Below the pieces are notes generated by a model. That model was not told the origin of the DNA. It did not search any database and saw only the letters and a list, made by a program, of their open reading frames with translations. A DNA stretch of 64,000 nucleotides from Peromyscus leucopus. Lineage: Eukaryota > Chordata > Mammalia > Rodentia > Cricetidae. This document shows positions 43,930 through 55,402 of this stretch, in pieces; position 1 is the stretch's first letter, and every line of letters begins with the position of its first letter. The translations under genes were made by a program, and so were the position numbers. Location of the stretch: assembly GCF_004664715.2 (NCBI RefSeq), contig NC_051069.1, forward strand, positions 12,700,501 through 12,764,500. Reading direction: 5' to 3'.

Positions 43930-44155
43930 GCTGAAGATGTTGCTCTGTTAGGAGATTGCATGCCTGTCATGTGTGAAGCCCTGGGTTCCGTCCCCTGTAC
44001 TACGTAAATCCTGGATGGTGTGACACAAGCCAGGAATCCCAACACTTGGGAGGTAGGAGCAGGAGGATCAGAAGTTCAAGGTCATACTGAGCTACACAGC
44101 ACATTCAAGGTCAGCCTGGCCTCTGAAAGACCTTGTCTCAAAAAAGAAAAAAAAA
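43930..44155 (+). repeat. B4/RSINE1-type SINE
   Basis: 'tgtgaagccctgggttccgt' (ID part) is followed by 'aatcccaacacttgggaggt' and 'agaccttgtctcaaaaaaga' (B1-like part). Confidence 0.82.
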
Positions 44156-44768
44156 GTTTCATTTGCAGACCTTTGAGTGTTTGTTTGGTTCATATTCATG
44201 AATGATCTATGTGGAGAACACCAGATCTCCAAAACCCTCTCACCCCTCCCCCCCTGTTTAGTTTTGGCTTTTGCTTCGTCTGTAACATTGATTCTTTGAG
44301 CCTTCCAACCATCAATCACATAAGCAGCTTTGATGAGATCACTGCTCAGCTCCCAGAGTGCTCTGTCTCGGGATTGTTTCTTGTCAGGTGCTGTGTGATT
44401 GCGATGAAGTTCAACAAAGCATGTTCAGAAGCCAGAGCACCTGGGCTGGTACTTCGGGCCAGTCCCTTCGCCTCTGGAGCATTGATAAGAAAAGCCCTGG
44501 GATTTAATGCACACACCCACAGAGCTGGTGTGGGGATTGTGTTCAGTCAGTGTTTGTTAAGGCTCTTTATGGAAGGCCTGGGCAGGGCGAGCCTGTGAAT
44601 AGTTCAATGTGCAAAGGGGGATTTGCTGATTAACACTTCCCCATGGTTCTAGAATGGCCTCCTCTTTGACTCCATATTCCCCACAGAAAACCTCTGGCCC
44701 CTCTAAAAACTACGTTTTTATTCTTTTTTTTTTTTTTTGGTTTGGGGGCTTTAGAATTGTTTTATACA
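44156..44768. other. unassigned sequence
   Basis: No gene or repeat is recognised apart from a T-run at 44727-44738. A plus frame of 129 codons (44209-44598) has no recognisable domain. Confidence 0.45.
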
Positions 44769-44821
44769 TCTATCTATCTATCATCTATCTATCATCTATC
44801 TATCTATCTATCTATCTATCT
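44769..44821. repeat. (CTAT)n tetranucleotide array
   Basis: CTAT repeats with two CATC interruptions. Confidence 0.97.
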
Positions 44822-44997
44822 GGGTATGTGTTTGTGGGTTTATGCATATCATAGTGTTCATGTAAAGATCAGAAGACAACTTATGGGAATCGATTTTCTC
44901 CTTCTACTATATAAAAAGGACCCATCCCTGGGATCGAACCGAGGTCATCAGGCTTGGCAGCAAGCAACCATACCCATGGAGCCATCTCACCAACCCA
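44822..44997 (-). repeat. B3-type SINE, antisense
   Basis: 'gtaaagatcagaagacaact', 'gggatcgaaccgaggtcatc' and 'ggagccatctcaccaaccc' match antisense B3. Confidence 0.88.
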
Positions 44998-45259
44998 TGT
45001 TTGCTAAAAAGAATGAACATGAAGTTTTGTCATGGGCACCAGGGATGAATAAAGGGCAAATTCCCTGCCTTGCCTTGTGTGTTCGTCTTTGGTTTTAAGG
45101 TTCCAGTTCAATGGGGTTCTGGTACCGTGGGCAGAGGCCCAGCAGCCATCAGCTAATGTTCCTTTTTTTGAGGGTTCATGTAAAATGCCAAACCTCCAGT
45201 TTAGCTCACGGGTTTTCTTGAGCACTCTAGCAAATGACTCTTTTTTTTCTTTTGTATCC
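44998..45259. other. unassigned sequence
   Basis: No gene or repeat is recognised. Confidence 0.4.
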
Positions 45260-45587
45260 TGTGTGTGCACATATGCATGCGTGTGTGCTTGTGTGCCCAC
45301 GTGGGCACACAGCTGCTATGGTGCATGTGTGAAGGTCAGAGGACAACCCCAAGTGTGGGTCCTTGCCTCCCATCTTGCTTGAGGCCAGGTCTTGCTACTG
45401 CGTCTGCCAGGCTGACTGGCCTGTAAGTTTGTGGATATCCCCCTGCCTCTGCCTCCTGTTTCACCATAGGAGTACCTGGATTATAGGTGTGTGCTGCTGT
45501 GCCCAGCCCTCTCTGGTCTGGGAATTAAACTCAGGTCCTCACATTTGCAGGACAAGTGCTGTTCACTGAACCTTCTCCTCAGCCCAC
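45260..45587 (-). repeat. B4-type SINE, antisense
   Basis: 'gtgtgaaggtcagaggacaa', 'ctgactggcctgtaagtttg', 'gattataggtgtgtgctgct' and 'gaattaaactcaggtcctca' give the antisense order. Confidence 0.82.
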
Positions 45588-46372
45588 AGATCATTTTAAT
45601 GTTGCTCCTTCAACCTCGTCGCTGGCCAGTGGCTCCGCTGAGGTTTACATGTCACAGAGGTTGAACCACTTCGGGGGGAGGGGGTATTTCCCCAAGACCC
45701 TTGTGTTTACAGAAACCATCAGAGACGACAGTAAAACATATAGAGTGGCCATAGTTCAAGCTGTCCCCACTGCTTCTGAGGCGATTGTCTCTACCACTGT
45801 AATGGGAGCTGAAGGAAAGGCAGCCGCAAAAGCCATGGGTTTTAAGTTTAAGCTAATATTTAACATGGGGTAAGGACCGCTGTAAATATTGATCTCTCTC
45901 CCCTCCTGAGTCCCTGGGGGCTCGGTCTTTCTCCTCAGAGCATTAAACAGTTGTTTATTATTCTACCAACATGCTAACAACAAGACCAGGATTCTTTACC
46001 AACTTTCCCCCCTGTGTTTCTGTTTTAAAGAAACGAAAGCATTCAGCATCCCACAGGACAGGGTGACTATGTATGTGTCCAAGTGACCCCCATGCAGAGT
46101 AGGTCCTGTTAGACCTCCGTGCTTTACAGGGGCCTGCTTCTTTGTGTGGTGCAAACTTAGACTGTTAGCCATCACATGCTAGACAAAGCACCATTACCAC
46201 TGGGCTGAGGCAGCCAACAGTCACCACGAGAGCCCCGTTCGATCAGAACCTTCCGCGGGGCTGGCACTCCTCTGTGTCTGCCAGATCGCTCATAGCTACC
46301 AAGTGCTAGAGGAGGAGCTGAGTTCTGAACCGTTCTCCTATTTAAGAACTTAGGTGTAAATAGCTGTGTGTT
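45588..46372. other. unassigned sequence
   Basis: A plus frame (45556-45873, 105 codons) begins inside the SINE edge and has no domain I recognise. Otherwise this is unique sequence. Confidence 0.45.
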
Positions 46373-46377
46373 GGGTA

Positions 46378-46794
46378 GGTTCTGGCTTCACTTCCATGGC
46401 TGAGATAAAATGCCCTGGCCAAATGCAATGAGGGGAGGAGGGGGCTCATTAGGCTTACGGTTGTAAGTTATAGTCTCAGTTATGTCGTTTTGGGGAAGCC
46501 GATGAAGGAACTCAAGCATCTGGTCACATCACGCTTCCAGTAAAGAACAGGGAGAAGTGAATTCATGGATGTTGCTGGTTGCTCACTTTCTTCTGTTTCA
46601 GGACCCTCTCCCAGGGAATAATGGGCTGGGTCTACATGGATTGACAGCACAATTATCCACAGACATGTGGGTAGACATGTGGACACTGACTAACCTAATC
46701 TATCCACAGACATGGTCACAGGCTAACCTGATCCACCCAATTCTCAAGTGAGTTGAGGCTGTGGCAAGTTGACAGTTCAAAACTAGCCATCACA
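46378..46794 (-). repeat. MaLR-type LTR, antisense, with probable target duplication
   Basis: 'gctgagataaaatgccctgg' and 'gctgtggcaagttgacagtt' are antisense MaLR landmarks. 'gggta' lies on both sides (46373-46377 and 46795-46799). The expected TG start reads GG, and 'gggtagg' matches over 7 bp, so the boundary is slightly ambiguous. Short internal duplications around 'atccacagacatg' are seen. Confidence 0.65.
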
Positions 46795-46984
46795 GGGTAG
46801 GAACTGCCCTATTAGAGCATGCTGGCGGAGTTAGCGTAAACATCTATAAAAGGACCACAAAGACCAGCAGTGGTTCATGTGTTGCTTTGAGACCCTCCTC
46901 ACCTCGGGAATGGCAAATCCCGAACATACCTGGACTTCTCTTTGTGACTTGACCTTTAAAAAATAACTATAGTCCACTGTTGCT

Positions 46985-47016
46985 AGCTCTTTGGCTCTCT
47001 CTTTGGCTCTCTCTTT

Positions 47017-47085
<69 letters not shown>

Positions 47086-47103
47086 CCTCCCTCCCTCCCT
47101 CTC
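46985..47103. repeat. (CTCTTTGGCTCT)n, (CT)n, (CCCT)n compound array
   Basis: Three 12-bp units (46986-47018) grade into a CT array (to 47080) and then a CCCT array. Confidence 0.97.
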
Positions 47104-47238
47104 CCCTTCTCCCCCTATATGTGTGTGTACAAGGTTGTATAACCATTCATTTTATAATGTTATAGCACCCCAAACAGAAAGCCTATGTTTATAACCACGC
47201 CCCATTTCCCAGCAAACCCCAGCACATATCATTATACT
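47104..47238. other. unassigned sequence
   Basis: Short unique spacer. Confidence 0.4.
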
Positions 47239-47641
47239 TGTTGGTTTTTAAATGTCAACCTGACACAAACTAAAAGATTCACTCAGGAAGATAATCTTAA
47301 TTGAGGAATTATCTAGATCAGGTTGGCCTATAGGCATGTCTGTGGGACATTGCCTTAATTAGTAATTGATGTGGGTAGGACCCAGACCATTGTGGGTGGT
47401 GCCATTCTCTAGGCAGAGGATCCCAAAGTGGGTAAGGGAGGAAAAAGTGAACAGGCAAGCAGACTTGTGTGCATTTTTCCTCTCTACTCTTGAGTGGATA
47501 AACTAGGACCAGCTGCTTTGGCCTTTGGCCTCTTTGACTTCTGCTCCATGGACTGTGAACTGGACTAGTAAGCCCCTTCTTCCCCTAATTTGCTTTTTGT
47601 CGGGATATTTTATCATGGGGGGGGAGAACAATCACTAACCT
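47239..47641 (+). repeat. MaLR-type LTR
   Basis: 'aaatgtcaacctgacacaaa', 'ggcctataggcatgtctgtg', 'tgtgggtggtgccattctct' and 'tcgggatattttatcatggg' match the rodent MaLR in order. Confidence 0.78.
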
Positions 47642-47644
47642 ACT

Positions 47645-47880
47645 TTCCATGTCTCTAGGTGGGCCTACTCTGTTTCATAAGAATGAAATCATGCATCAGT
47701 ATGTGGTCTTTATGATTGGCTTCTTACACTTAGCAGAGTATTTTCAGAGCCCATCTATGTATAATGTGTGCAGCACTTCATCCCTCTCTGTGACAAAATA
47801 TGATTCCACATGTTGTTTTTGGTCATCTACTCACCAACTGATTGTCATTTGTCTCCATTTAACTTGTGGCTGTTGTATTA
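47645..47880 (-). repeat. old L1 3'-end remnant, antisense
   Basis: 'tagcagagtattttcagagc', 'caaaatatgattccacatgt' and 'ctcaccaactgattgtcatt' follow the antisense L1 3' order (the common 'targeted to ATTCCA' stretch). Confidence 0.65.
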
Positions 47881-47881
47881 G

Positions 47882-48180
47882 TTCTTTGGCTTCCAATGGC
47901 CCACATTTATTAGGCTACATAATTTTATCAATAGCAGATGTGCATGGCTCACAATTCTGGAGACCAGAAGTTTAAGATCAAGCACCAACAGATCGAGTGA
48001 GGGCTCAGGCTCTACTTCGCAGATGGAACCTTCTGGCTGCATCCTCGTGCGGTGATGGGGACAAACTCCATCAACCTCATTACTAAGGGGCTCTAATTCC
48101 ACTCATGAAGGCTCATGTGGTGACTGTATTCCTACCATCCTGTGACTGCCAGACTGTTTTCCATAGCTTATACACCGTAG
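47882..48180 (-). repeat. old MaLR-like LTR fragment, antisense
   Basis: 'tggctcacaattctggagac', 'ccttctggctgcatcctcgt' and 'ctaattccactcatgaaggc' match an old mammalian LTR that I place in the MaLR group. Confidence 0.5.
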
Positions 48181-48261
48181 TTTGAATGCTGCCTTTTATA
48201 TAAGTAGCCCAAAGGCAGTTCATGCGATATTTTTAGCATTTTGTGCATGAAGCAGAGTCAC

Positions 48262-48466
48262 TCGTTGGTTTTTGAGACAAGGTCTTGTGTACCCCAGGCT
48301 GGCCTCAAATTCACTTTGTAGCTGAGGATGGCCTTCCACTTCTGATCCTCCTGCCTCTACTTCCTGAGTGCTGGGATGATCAGCATGCACCACACTGGCT
48401 GTATATGGTGCTGGGGACCGTGTGTGCCCAGCAAACACTTTACCACCTGAGCTTCATCTCCAGTCC
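48262..48466 (-). repeat. B4/RSINE1-type SINE, antisense
   Basis: 'ttttgagacaaggtcttgtg', 'gatggccttccacttctgat' and 'ccacctgagcttcatctcca' show the B1-like part then the ID part. Confidence 0.87.
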
Positions 48467-49100
48467 ATGAGTCTTGGCATGGAATCTTCCATTTGTAGCA
48501 TCATGATGGTGGCACTCACAAGTTTGGGGTTTGGAGTTTTTGAATGTGGGATTCAGCCCATATGAGTTAGTTCTAGGAAATACCTGGAAAGTATCATGGG
48601 CCGATCGTAGGAGTCCTAGGGGATTTTTAAGAGTTTATTTCAAGTTTATTTCACAAAAATAATTTCCCCTAACGTCCTTTCTCAAACAGGAATAAATGAT
48701 CTAAGTTTACTTTCAGATGGTAGTAAGTGAATGTAAATACGCAAAGCAAGAATCTAAATGGTAGCACAAGGTGGGAACGGAAAGAGGGGAGGGAGGGTAC
48801 TATAGGACGCCCTGTGGCATAGGGTGGCATTCTAGCTGCAGGGCAGCACGCCTCCCTCATTTCCCACTCAGGGGTTCACGCGCCCACCTCTTTATCAGCT
48901 GTTGAGTGCCGAGGCATTCTAACAACGAACACAGCAGACTTAGGCTTTGTTTTACACAGCTTACCCGATGTTAGTCAGACCGTCAAAGCCAGCCAGGGCT
49001 ATAGTACAGGGTACCCTGTGGTGGAGACTACCCAAGCTCTGTGTCTGCCAGTTTTCTCCTCTCACAGACTCTCTTTAAATAGGAGAACTCGGGGAGATAC
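48467..49100. other. unassigned sequence
   Basis: No gene or repeat is recognised. Confidence 0.45.
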
Positions 49101-49600
49101 TTGTTGTGGAATATTAATTTAAGATGTGTTACATTCCTTTGTGCTGTGGAGTATTTGTTTAATGATGCAAAGATGTGTTACATTTGTTTGATTATATAAA
49201 ATTAACCTGGGATGAGGAGGCTGAGTCAGCAACTAGCTGACAGGAAGTGATAGGGAGGAACCATGGGTAGCTAGGGTTCTAAGTGGGGGCTGAGCAGAAG
49301 AATGCCCTGGTTTGGGGGAGACATGAGCTAGGAGAGAAGGTTAGCTACTTGCTATTCAGCTTCTTTGAACGAGCAGAATTTCACCTGACCCTTGGACTCC
49401 TGAGTTCTATAGAGGGATAGAGATCTAGGTAAAGTTCCCTTTAGTGGTGTGATGGAGCCAGTGCTAAGGGAACAGAACCCCACCTGGTTAAGGCCAGCAT
49501 GGCTGAACTGCTGCTGGTAAATGTGGAGTTACAGTTGCCGATTAGGACAGCAGTTGCTTGAGGGGCAGCTGCTGAACTTAATGAAAATCAGCAGATACTG
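49101..49600 (+). mobile_element. muroid LTR-like repeat
   Basis: The start 'tgttgtggaatattaattta' and the paired 'gatgtgttacatt' motifs match a high-copy muroid LTR that I recall, and 'gttctatagagggatagaga' fits its 3' half. The 3' end is not sharply defined. Confidence 0.55.
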
Positions 49601-50094
49601 ACCTAGATCTGGTATATGAATTAAGATCTTCCAGCACCTTGAAAAGTGAAAGGTTTGATGAAGCGTGTTGTATTGGAGTGTTTCCTTCCATCCTCATCTT
49701 TCTGATGTACCACCGCTTCCTCAGGCCCTGTTTAAATGCTGTGTTTTCAGGATAGGGTGATGGTTCCGAGGTTAAAGCAACTCCCACACAAATCCAAAAG
49801 ACCAACTCTGGACCCCTGAGTTGCTTGTGGTCAGAGGGCTTTATCACAGCAATGGGAGCAAGTGGAGAAGTCGTGTGGAGCAGAAGAGAGAATTAATCAC
49901 GGCAATGGCATGCTAGAGCACACCTTTGGGTGGCTGTTCATGGCTTCCCAAGAAGGGGAGAGCTGGTGGCCTCCATTGTCTTGTACACAGGGGTCACATC
50001 ATCCTTGCACTGTTCTCAGCCCCAGCTTTGCTGTCCCTTAGAAATGACTGTCATAGAATCATCTTGGTCCTCACTTTGATGGGGGTAGGAAAGT
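49601..50094. other. unassigned sequence
   Basis: No gene or clear repeat is recognised. Confidence 0.4.
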
Positions 50095-50660
50095 ATCCTT
50101 AGAGCCATTTTAATGACAAAGGACTTGTATACAGACTATATAAAAAGATAAAACTCATAAACTGAGTCGTAAGACTAACTTGATTTTTTTGAAGGGCAAA
50201 ATGCTCAAATCAATGTGTAGCATGGGAAGGTATATGAATGACCAATAATTTTGTAAAATGTTCAACATCATAAACCACCTGGAAAATGCAAGTAGAAACC
50301 TGCTGTAAAGCCATTAAGATGGCATCCCTAGAGAGAATAAGTGTTGAAAAGAATGGGAGACTAAAAGCCGCACAGACATTGCTGGCAGGCTCATGAAATG
50401 GCACAACCCGTTGCAGAAATGACATGCAATTTCTGTTCTAGGCATTTACTGAGAAGAACTCAAACCATGCCTGTGCACACATATTGCTAGAAAGAGGAAA
50501 AGAGGGGGAATGTGGACATGGCTATTAATACCAGCTGTATTCATAACTCAGAAATGGAAACAACCCAAACATCTTTCAGTAGGTGGATGAGTAGACAAGT
50601 TTTAGTTGATGAATAGGAGAGATACACTCAGCAGCAAACAATTGATGCAAAAGTGAGGAT
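50095..50660 (+). repeat. old L1 ORF2 C-terminus and 3' region
   Basis: 'taatgacaaaggacttgtat', 'aagggcaaaatgctcaaatc', 'attaagatggcatccctaga' and 'gaaacaacccaaacatcttt' are L1 landmarks in the correct order. Stops and indels break the frame. Confidence 0.78.
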
Positions 50661-50703
50661 GAATGGGTCTCAGGATCATTGTGTTCATTAAAAGAGGGCA
50701 GCG

Positions 50704-50862
50704 TAGGGACTAGAGACAGGCCAGCAGTTGAGGGCTCTCTGCTCTTCTAAAGGAGCTGGGTCTCACTTCCAGAACTCACACCATGTCAGATGCTCATATC
50801 CATCTTTTTCTCCAGTTCCAAGGGATTCCATGCCCTCTTCTGGCTTCCAAGGGCTACTTTGA
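50704..50862 (+). repeat. B2-family SINE
   Basis: 'gggactagagacaggccagc', 'gagggctctctgctcttcta' and 'catgccctcttctggcttcc' mark a diverged copy. Confidence 0.82.
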
Positions 50863-50984
50863 GAAGAAAAATAGTTCTTTCAAAATTGTTCATTTGAACA
50901 CAACGGTGGGTTGACGGCTGTAGAAAAAATGGGGGAGCTAGAAAAAGGAGTGATTTTTGGTTCTGATACTTTGATTTGGGGGCT
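50863..50984. other. unassigned sequence
   Basis: Short unique spacer. Confidence 0.35.
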
Positions 50985-51115
50985 GGCTGCAATGCTGTCT
51001 TGCTGTGTGACCAGGGGTATGTGACTGACGTAGCCCTCTGGGCCCCTGGGTCCCCATCTCTAGGATGATAGACTGAGGAGGATCCAGACTACTTGGTTTT
51101 CAGTTATGGCACCCT
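50985..51115 (-). repeat. MIR-like remnant, antisense
   Basis: 'cttgctgtgtgaccaggggt', 'gggtccccatctctaggatg' and 'atagactgaggagga' follow the antisense MIR order. Confidence 0.55.
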
Positions 51116-51987
51116 GTAGATCTCCTGCTGTTTACAGCCCTCTGCTCAAAGGCCGGGCGTGTAAACCAAGTGTCAGGCCTTTGAAATACAGTTGTGTGGG
51201 AAAGGAAAAATCCCAGCAGCTAGCTTACCGTTGGACCACAGTCCTTGTGAAGCAATAAATCATGTGCTGGCTCTCAGATTATGCCAGATTGCCTCCGGTT
51301 CTGCAAGTGCCTTTTTCAGGAATGGTTCCCATTGCCGGAAAGTGGGTGTTAATTTGTGCCTTGGCTATCTTTCAGGGCACACTCTGGCAGAACCCTGGCA
51401 TCTTTTTCAAAGGATCAGCAGATGTAATGGCTTGCGAGATGAGATGGTCTCCTTGCAGGAGACCAACTGTGCACATTGATGACCGAGTCAGAGGCCAGGC
51501 TTTTACAGAGCACTCATCCTGGGCCTGTGTAGGGTTCAGGACCACGTGGGAACACTTTGGTCATCGTGGTATAGGAAACAGATACCCAAAAGCTTGCAGG
51601 GGGTTGTATTCTTTACAAAAGGATCTGTGGGCCACTAAGACGGTTCATGTAGCATCCTGAAGAGATGTGAGCAAGGGCAGGAAGGAGAGAATCCAGCAGA
51701 AGGACATTTGAACTGGGTACTTTATGGTATGCAGACTCTGTGGGCATGCCTCCTCAGCTCCACACTGTATTTCTGGGATGTCACCATGAGCAGCTGCCTA
51801 GTGTTGATGGTGAGTGGCCTGATGACCTCCCCAACAACCTCAGGCTGACCATCTCTGTTCTCTCTATCAGATCACCCAGTCACAGCTCCTTTCCCCGCTC
51901 ACTCTCTCTCATGTGACAAAAACTTAACATCACTCTTCTTACCCTCTGGACTCATAGTAATGAGTCTTTCTGGAGCTTCAGTGTAGT

Positions 51988-51988
<1 letters not shown>
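51116..51988. other. SINE-free unique stretch
   Basis: No repeat is recognised. A plus frame of 132 codons (51262-51660) has no known domain. The part at 51180-51400 looks complex and non-repetitive and could be conserved; this is inference. Confidence 0.4.
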
Positions 51989-52040
<52 letters not shown>

Positions 52041-52321
52041 CACAGGTCTGATTTCCCCTAGTCAGCTTCAGGTGTCACTCCTCAGGAGTTACCCACCTTG
52101 TTTTAGAGCAAGGATCTTTCCCTGAACTTGGAGCACCCAGTGTCGACTAAGCTGGCTGGCTGTCACCCCCAGGGGACCCTCCCCTGTCCACTTCCCCAGT
52201 GCCGGGATCATGAGGGCACACTGAGATGCCTTGCTTTGTACGTGTGTGCTGGAGATCCAACCCAGGTCCCCATGCTTGTGCAACAAGTACTTCGCCAATT
52301 GTGCCAGCTTCCCATCCCCAG
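51989..52321 (-). repeat. B4-type SINE, antisense, with (GT)n
   Basis: A pure GT array (51989-52038), then 'cttcaggtgtcactcctcag', 'cccaccttgttttagagcaa' and 'gagatccaacccaggtcccc' give the antisense order. Confidence 0.87.
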
Positions 52322-53009
52322 ATCTGAACCACTTACTAAAAAAAAAAAAAAAAACATCCTGCCGGAGCTGTGAAGCCGCTCGAGGGTCCCTAGAGGAAGA
52401 CAACGCTGTAGCAGATGATGCTTCTGTTAGCTGTGAATGCTGGCAACTAGGACAGACCAGACCTTCTCTTGACTTAATTATCCAGAGACCTCGGGCGGGA
52501 AAGTGCAGGAGAAGTGGGTCTGGGAAGCCTCAGAGGAGCAGGAGGCTCTGGGAACATGCATGCTTTATTTGATTGCACAAAGTAAGCCATTCCCTGGGAG
52601 CACGAAGCTGAAAGGTTCTTGTGTTCTTTCCCCCCAATTCTTAAAACATTCAATTAGGCTATGGAAAATTTAGTTCCTCTAGATAATTTATACAAGACGT
52701 TGGAATACCTGGGGATCCTGCATTTGTTAGCCTTAAGCCCTAAAATATGGGTTCAGTTTTCATCAGGAAGGCCGTGTGATGAGCTGATACCTGTCCTGGA
52801 CAAAGGAAGGCAATTTTCCCCAAGTGAAGTCTGCACCTGGGTGGGATAATAGAGCTATCCTGTCGCTAGGTAACCTCAGTACACCGTTTTCATCTTCCCA
52901 TGGATCCTAGCTACTGGAACAGCTGTCCCTTGAAGCTGTGTGGTAGATGTGGTGGACACAACCTCATGGGCCTCACCACACCCCAGTGATGTGATTTCCC
53001 CCTTCCTCC
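52322..53009. other. unique stretch with A-tract
   Basis: An A-tract (52339-52354) sits directly beyond the SINE. The rest is unique; 52560-52830 is non-repetitive and AT-balanced. No exon is recognised. Confidence 0.45.
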
Positions 53010-53100
53010 TTGTTTTAGTTAGAATTTGAGTCCCAGAGAGGTAAGTTGTCAAAAACCACACAGAAAATACAGATGTAAAGCCAGATGTGTCTAATCAGAA
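53010..53100 (+). repeat. MIR-like remnant
   Basis: 'gagtcccagagaggtaagtt' and 'aaaccacacagaaaatacag' follow the MIR core. Confidence 0.55.
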
Positions 53101-53134
53101 CTCGTGGTGGTGTTTGAACCGCACCCTCCTGTCC

Positions 53135-53228
53135 TTCCTTGTTCATCCAGCAATAGTCAGTGAGGATTACTGTGGGCCCAGCACTATTCTGGGCTCAAGA
53201 GATTCCACAACGAGCAATGAAAACACAA
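53135..53228 (+). repeat. L2 LINE 3'-end remnant
   Basis: 'gggcccagcactattctggg' and 'gattccacaacgagcaatga' follow the L2 3'-end pattern. Confidence 0.5.
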
Positions 53229-53244
53229 TCCAAGCTGAGGATTA

Positions 53245-53559
<315 letters not shown>

Positions 53560-53667
53560 TTTTTAAGGCACTTTCTTTTAAAAATCCTAACACTGAAAGG
53601 AGGAGACAAGCATGTTTCTGAGACTTGCTGGCCGGTCATTGAGAGACTGACTTTTAAAAGGTAGATG

Positions 53668-54395
53668 GGACTGGAGAGATGGCTCAGAGGTTAAGAGGAC
53701 TTAGTTTCTCTTCTCAGCACCCACATGGTGGGTTACAACTATCTGTAACTCCAATTCCAGGGTAACTGATACTCTTCTCTGACCTCTGTGGGCACCAAGC
53801 ATGTACATGGTACACATACATACACACAGGCAAAACACTCATACACACTGTGATGGCAATTCTTGGTTGTCAGCTTGACTATGTCTAGAATGAACTAAAA
53901 TCCAGATATGGAGGGTGTATCTCTGGGAGAGTGTTTGCTTGATTTGAAGTGGGTGAATCAACTTCTAGTCCTGAGCTTTAGATAGGGTGGTAGGAAGTCA
54001 CGCCTTTGATCCAGATCTTGAGGCTGGAAGACAGCCCTTTCATCTGGCCACACCTTCTGCTGGAAACTTATAAGGACATGGAAGAAGGAAGCTCTTGCTC
54101 TTGCCTACTTGCTCTCACCTCGCTAGCACATCCATCCCTTCACTAGCATTGGAGTCTGTTTCTCCAGGATTCCAGCATATACAGAAGACCAGCTGAGACA
54201 CCTAGCCTTGTAGACTGAACAACTACTAGGTTCTTGAACTTTCCATTCACAGTCAGCCATTGATGGATGAGCTGGACTGCAGCCTGTAAATCATTCTAAT
54301 AAATCATATATGAGAGTCATAAGTTCTGTGACTCTAGAGAACTCTGACTAATAAATACATAAAATAATAAAAATAAATCTTTAAAATTATTTTAA
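53668..54395 (+). repeat. B2-family SINE split by a MaLR LTR
   Basis: 'ggactggagagatggctcag' to 'caggcaaaacactcatacac' is a B2/B3 copy. Its usual tail, 'aataaaaataaatcttta', resumes at about 54366 on the far side of the LTR. Confidence 0.85.
53849..54352 (+). repeat. MaLR-type LTR inside a SINE
   Basis: It starts 'tgtgatggcaattcttggtt' and ends near 'gaactctgactaata', with 'ttgtcagcttgactatgtct' and 'tctaataaatcatatatgag' between, all MaLR landmarks in forward order. Confidence 0.78.
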
Positions 54396-54520
54396 AAGGT
54401 GTATAGCACCTGAGGAATGACACCTGAGTTGTCCGTTGACTTTTGTGTGTACTTTCACACATACTCAAATGCACACATACACACATGCACACAAATAAAT
54501 AAAGTAAAATCGTATATGAG
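54396..54520 (+). repeat. B4 3'-end fragment
   Basis: 'cctgaggaatgacacctgag' followed by a CA-rich tail and 'aaataaataaagtaaaa' is the B4 3' end only. Confidence 0.65.
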
Positions 54521-54718
54521 TGCTGCACCAGATGTATGTTAGTGGGTATAGTAAAGAAACTGCTGACATGATCACTCTATGGTATAGTTAAGGGGAAGAT
54601 TTTTATTAGATAAGAGAGAGAGAATATCCAAAGGCATCTGGAAGAGTCCAGAGCAGAGAGAAAAAGAAGTAGACTGAGCATGGCTAGCAGACTGGACCTG
54701 GCCATGGCTATCTGCAGG
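54521..54718. other. unassigned sequence, possibly old LTR
   Basis: 'aggggaagatttttattaga' and 'ggctagcagactggacctgg' resemble antisense retroviral LTR sequence, but I cannot name it. Confidence 0.3.
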
Positions 54719-55028
54719 TGTGGTGGTTTGAATAAGAACGGCTCCTGTAGACTCGTATTTGAATGCTTAGCTAGTGGCATTAGGAGGCGTGGCCTTGTTG
54801 GAGGAAATGTGTCACTGGGGGTGGGCTTTGAGGTTTCAGAAGCTCGGCCAGGCCCAATGGCTCTCTTTCTTCCTGCTGCCTGCTGATCTGAATGTAGACC
54901 TCTCAGCTCCTTCTCCAGCACCATGTCTGCCTGCATGCTGCCATGCTTCCCGCCATGATGATAATGGACTAAGCCTCTGAAATGTAAGCAAGTCCCAATG
55001 AAATGTTTTCCTTTATAAGAGTTACTTG
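54719..55028 (+). repeat. MaLR-type LTR (second rodent subtype)
   Basis: 'tgtggtggtttgaataagaa', 'gaggcgtggccttgttggag', 'ccgccatgatgataatggac' and 'aagcctctgaaatgtaagca' match a common rodent repeat with a MaLR-like 3' half. The last 40-50 bp are missing. Confidence 0.7.
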
Positions 55029-55075
55029 AGGTTCTAGGGTTAATACTTGGTGTTGATTTTAATTCAGTGGCGCAA
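55029..55075. other. spacer
   Basis: Short unique spacer between two LTRs. Confidence 0.4.
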
Positions 55076-55402
55076 TGTTATTCACTAAGCGGTGCTGTTA
55101 ACTGTGCGAGAAAGACCACGAGGTATGACAAAACCCACTATAAGAGTTTTATTAGGAGAAGGGAGGGACGGAAGAGAATGTGACTAGGCCTGTAGAAGAC
55201 ACATGTGGGGGCTGGGGGTGGAGTCTGTGACCTGCTTTTTATGCTTTTCCCGGATATGCCATGCATGCACATAGATTGCATGATCACGCTGCACGCAAAT
55301 TATGTGATCATGTAGAGCGCGATTACTAGGATGTAAGGCTCCTTGCTTGGCTACTGCACATGTGCGGTCATGTAGCTGGGGGAGTAGCCAGTAATCCCAA
55401 CA
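55076..55402 (-). mobile_element. ERVK/IAP-like solo LTR, antisense
   Basis: Ends are TG and CA in either reading. On the minus strand it starts 'tgttgggattactggctact', carries a TATA-like 'aaagcataaaaagcagg', a polyadenylation signal in 'cctaataaaactcttata', and ends near 'gaataaca', as IAP-type LTRs do. No 6-bp target duplication is visible, and no viral genes lie beside it. Confidence 0.7.

Noticed and set aside
45556..45873. Coding exon of 105 codons
   Set aside because: The frame begins inside an antisense B4 and has no domain that I recognise.
50095..50660. Intact L1 ORF2 end
   Set aside because: Landmarks are in order but stops and indels break the frame; it is a fossil.
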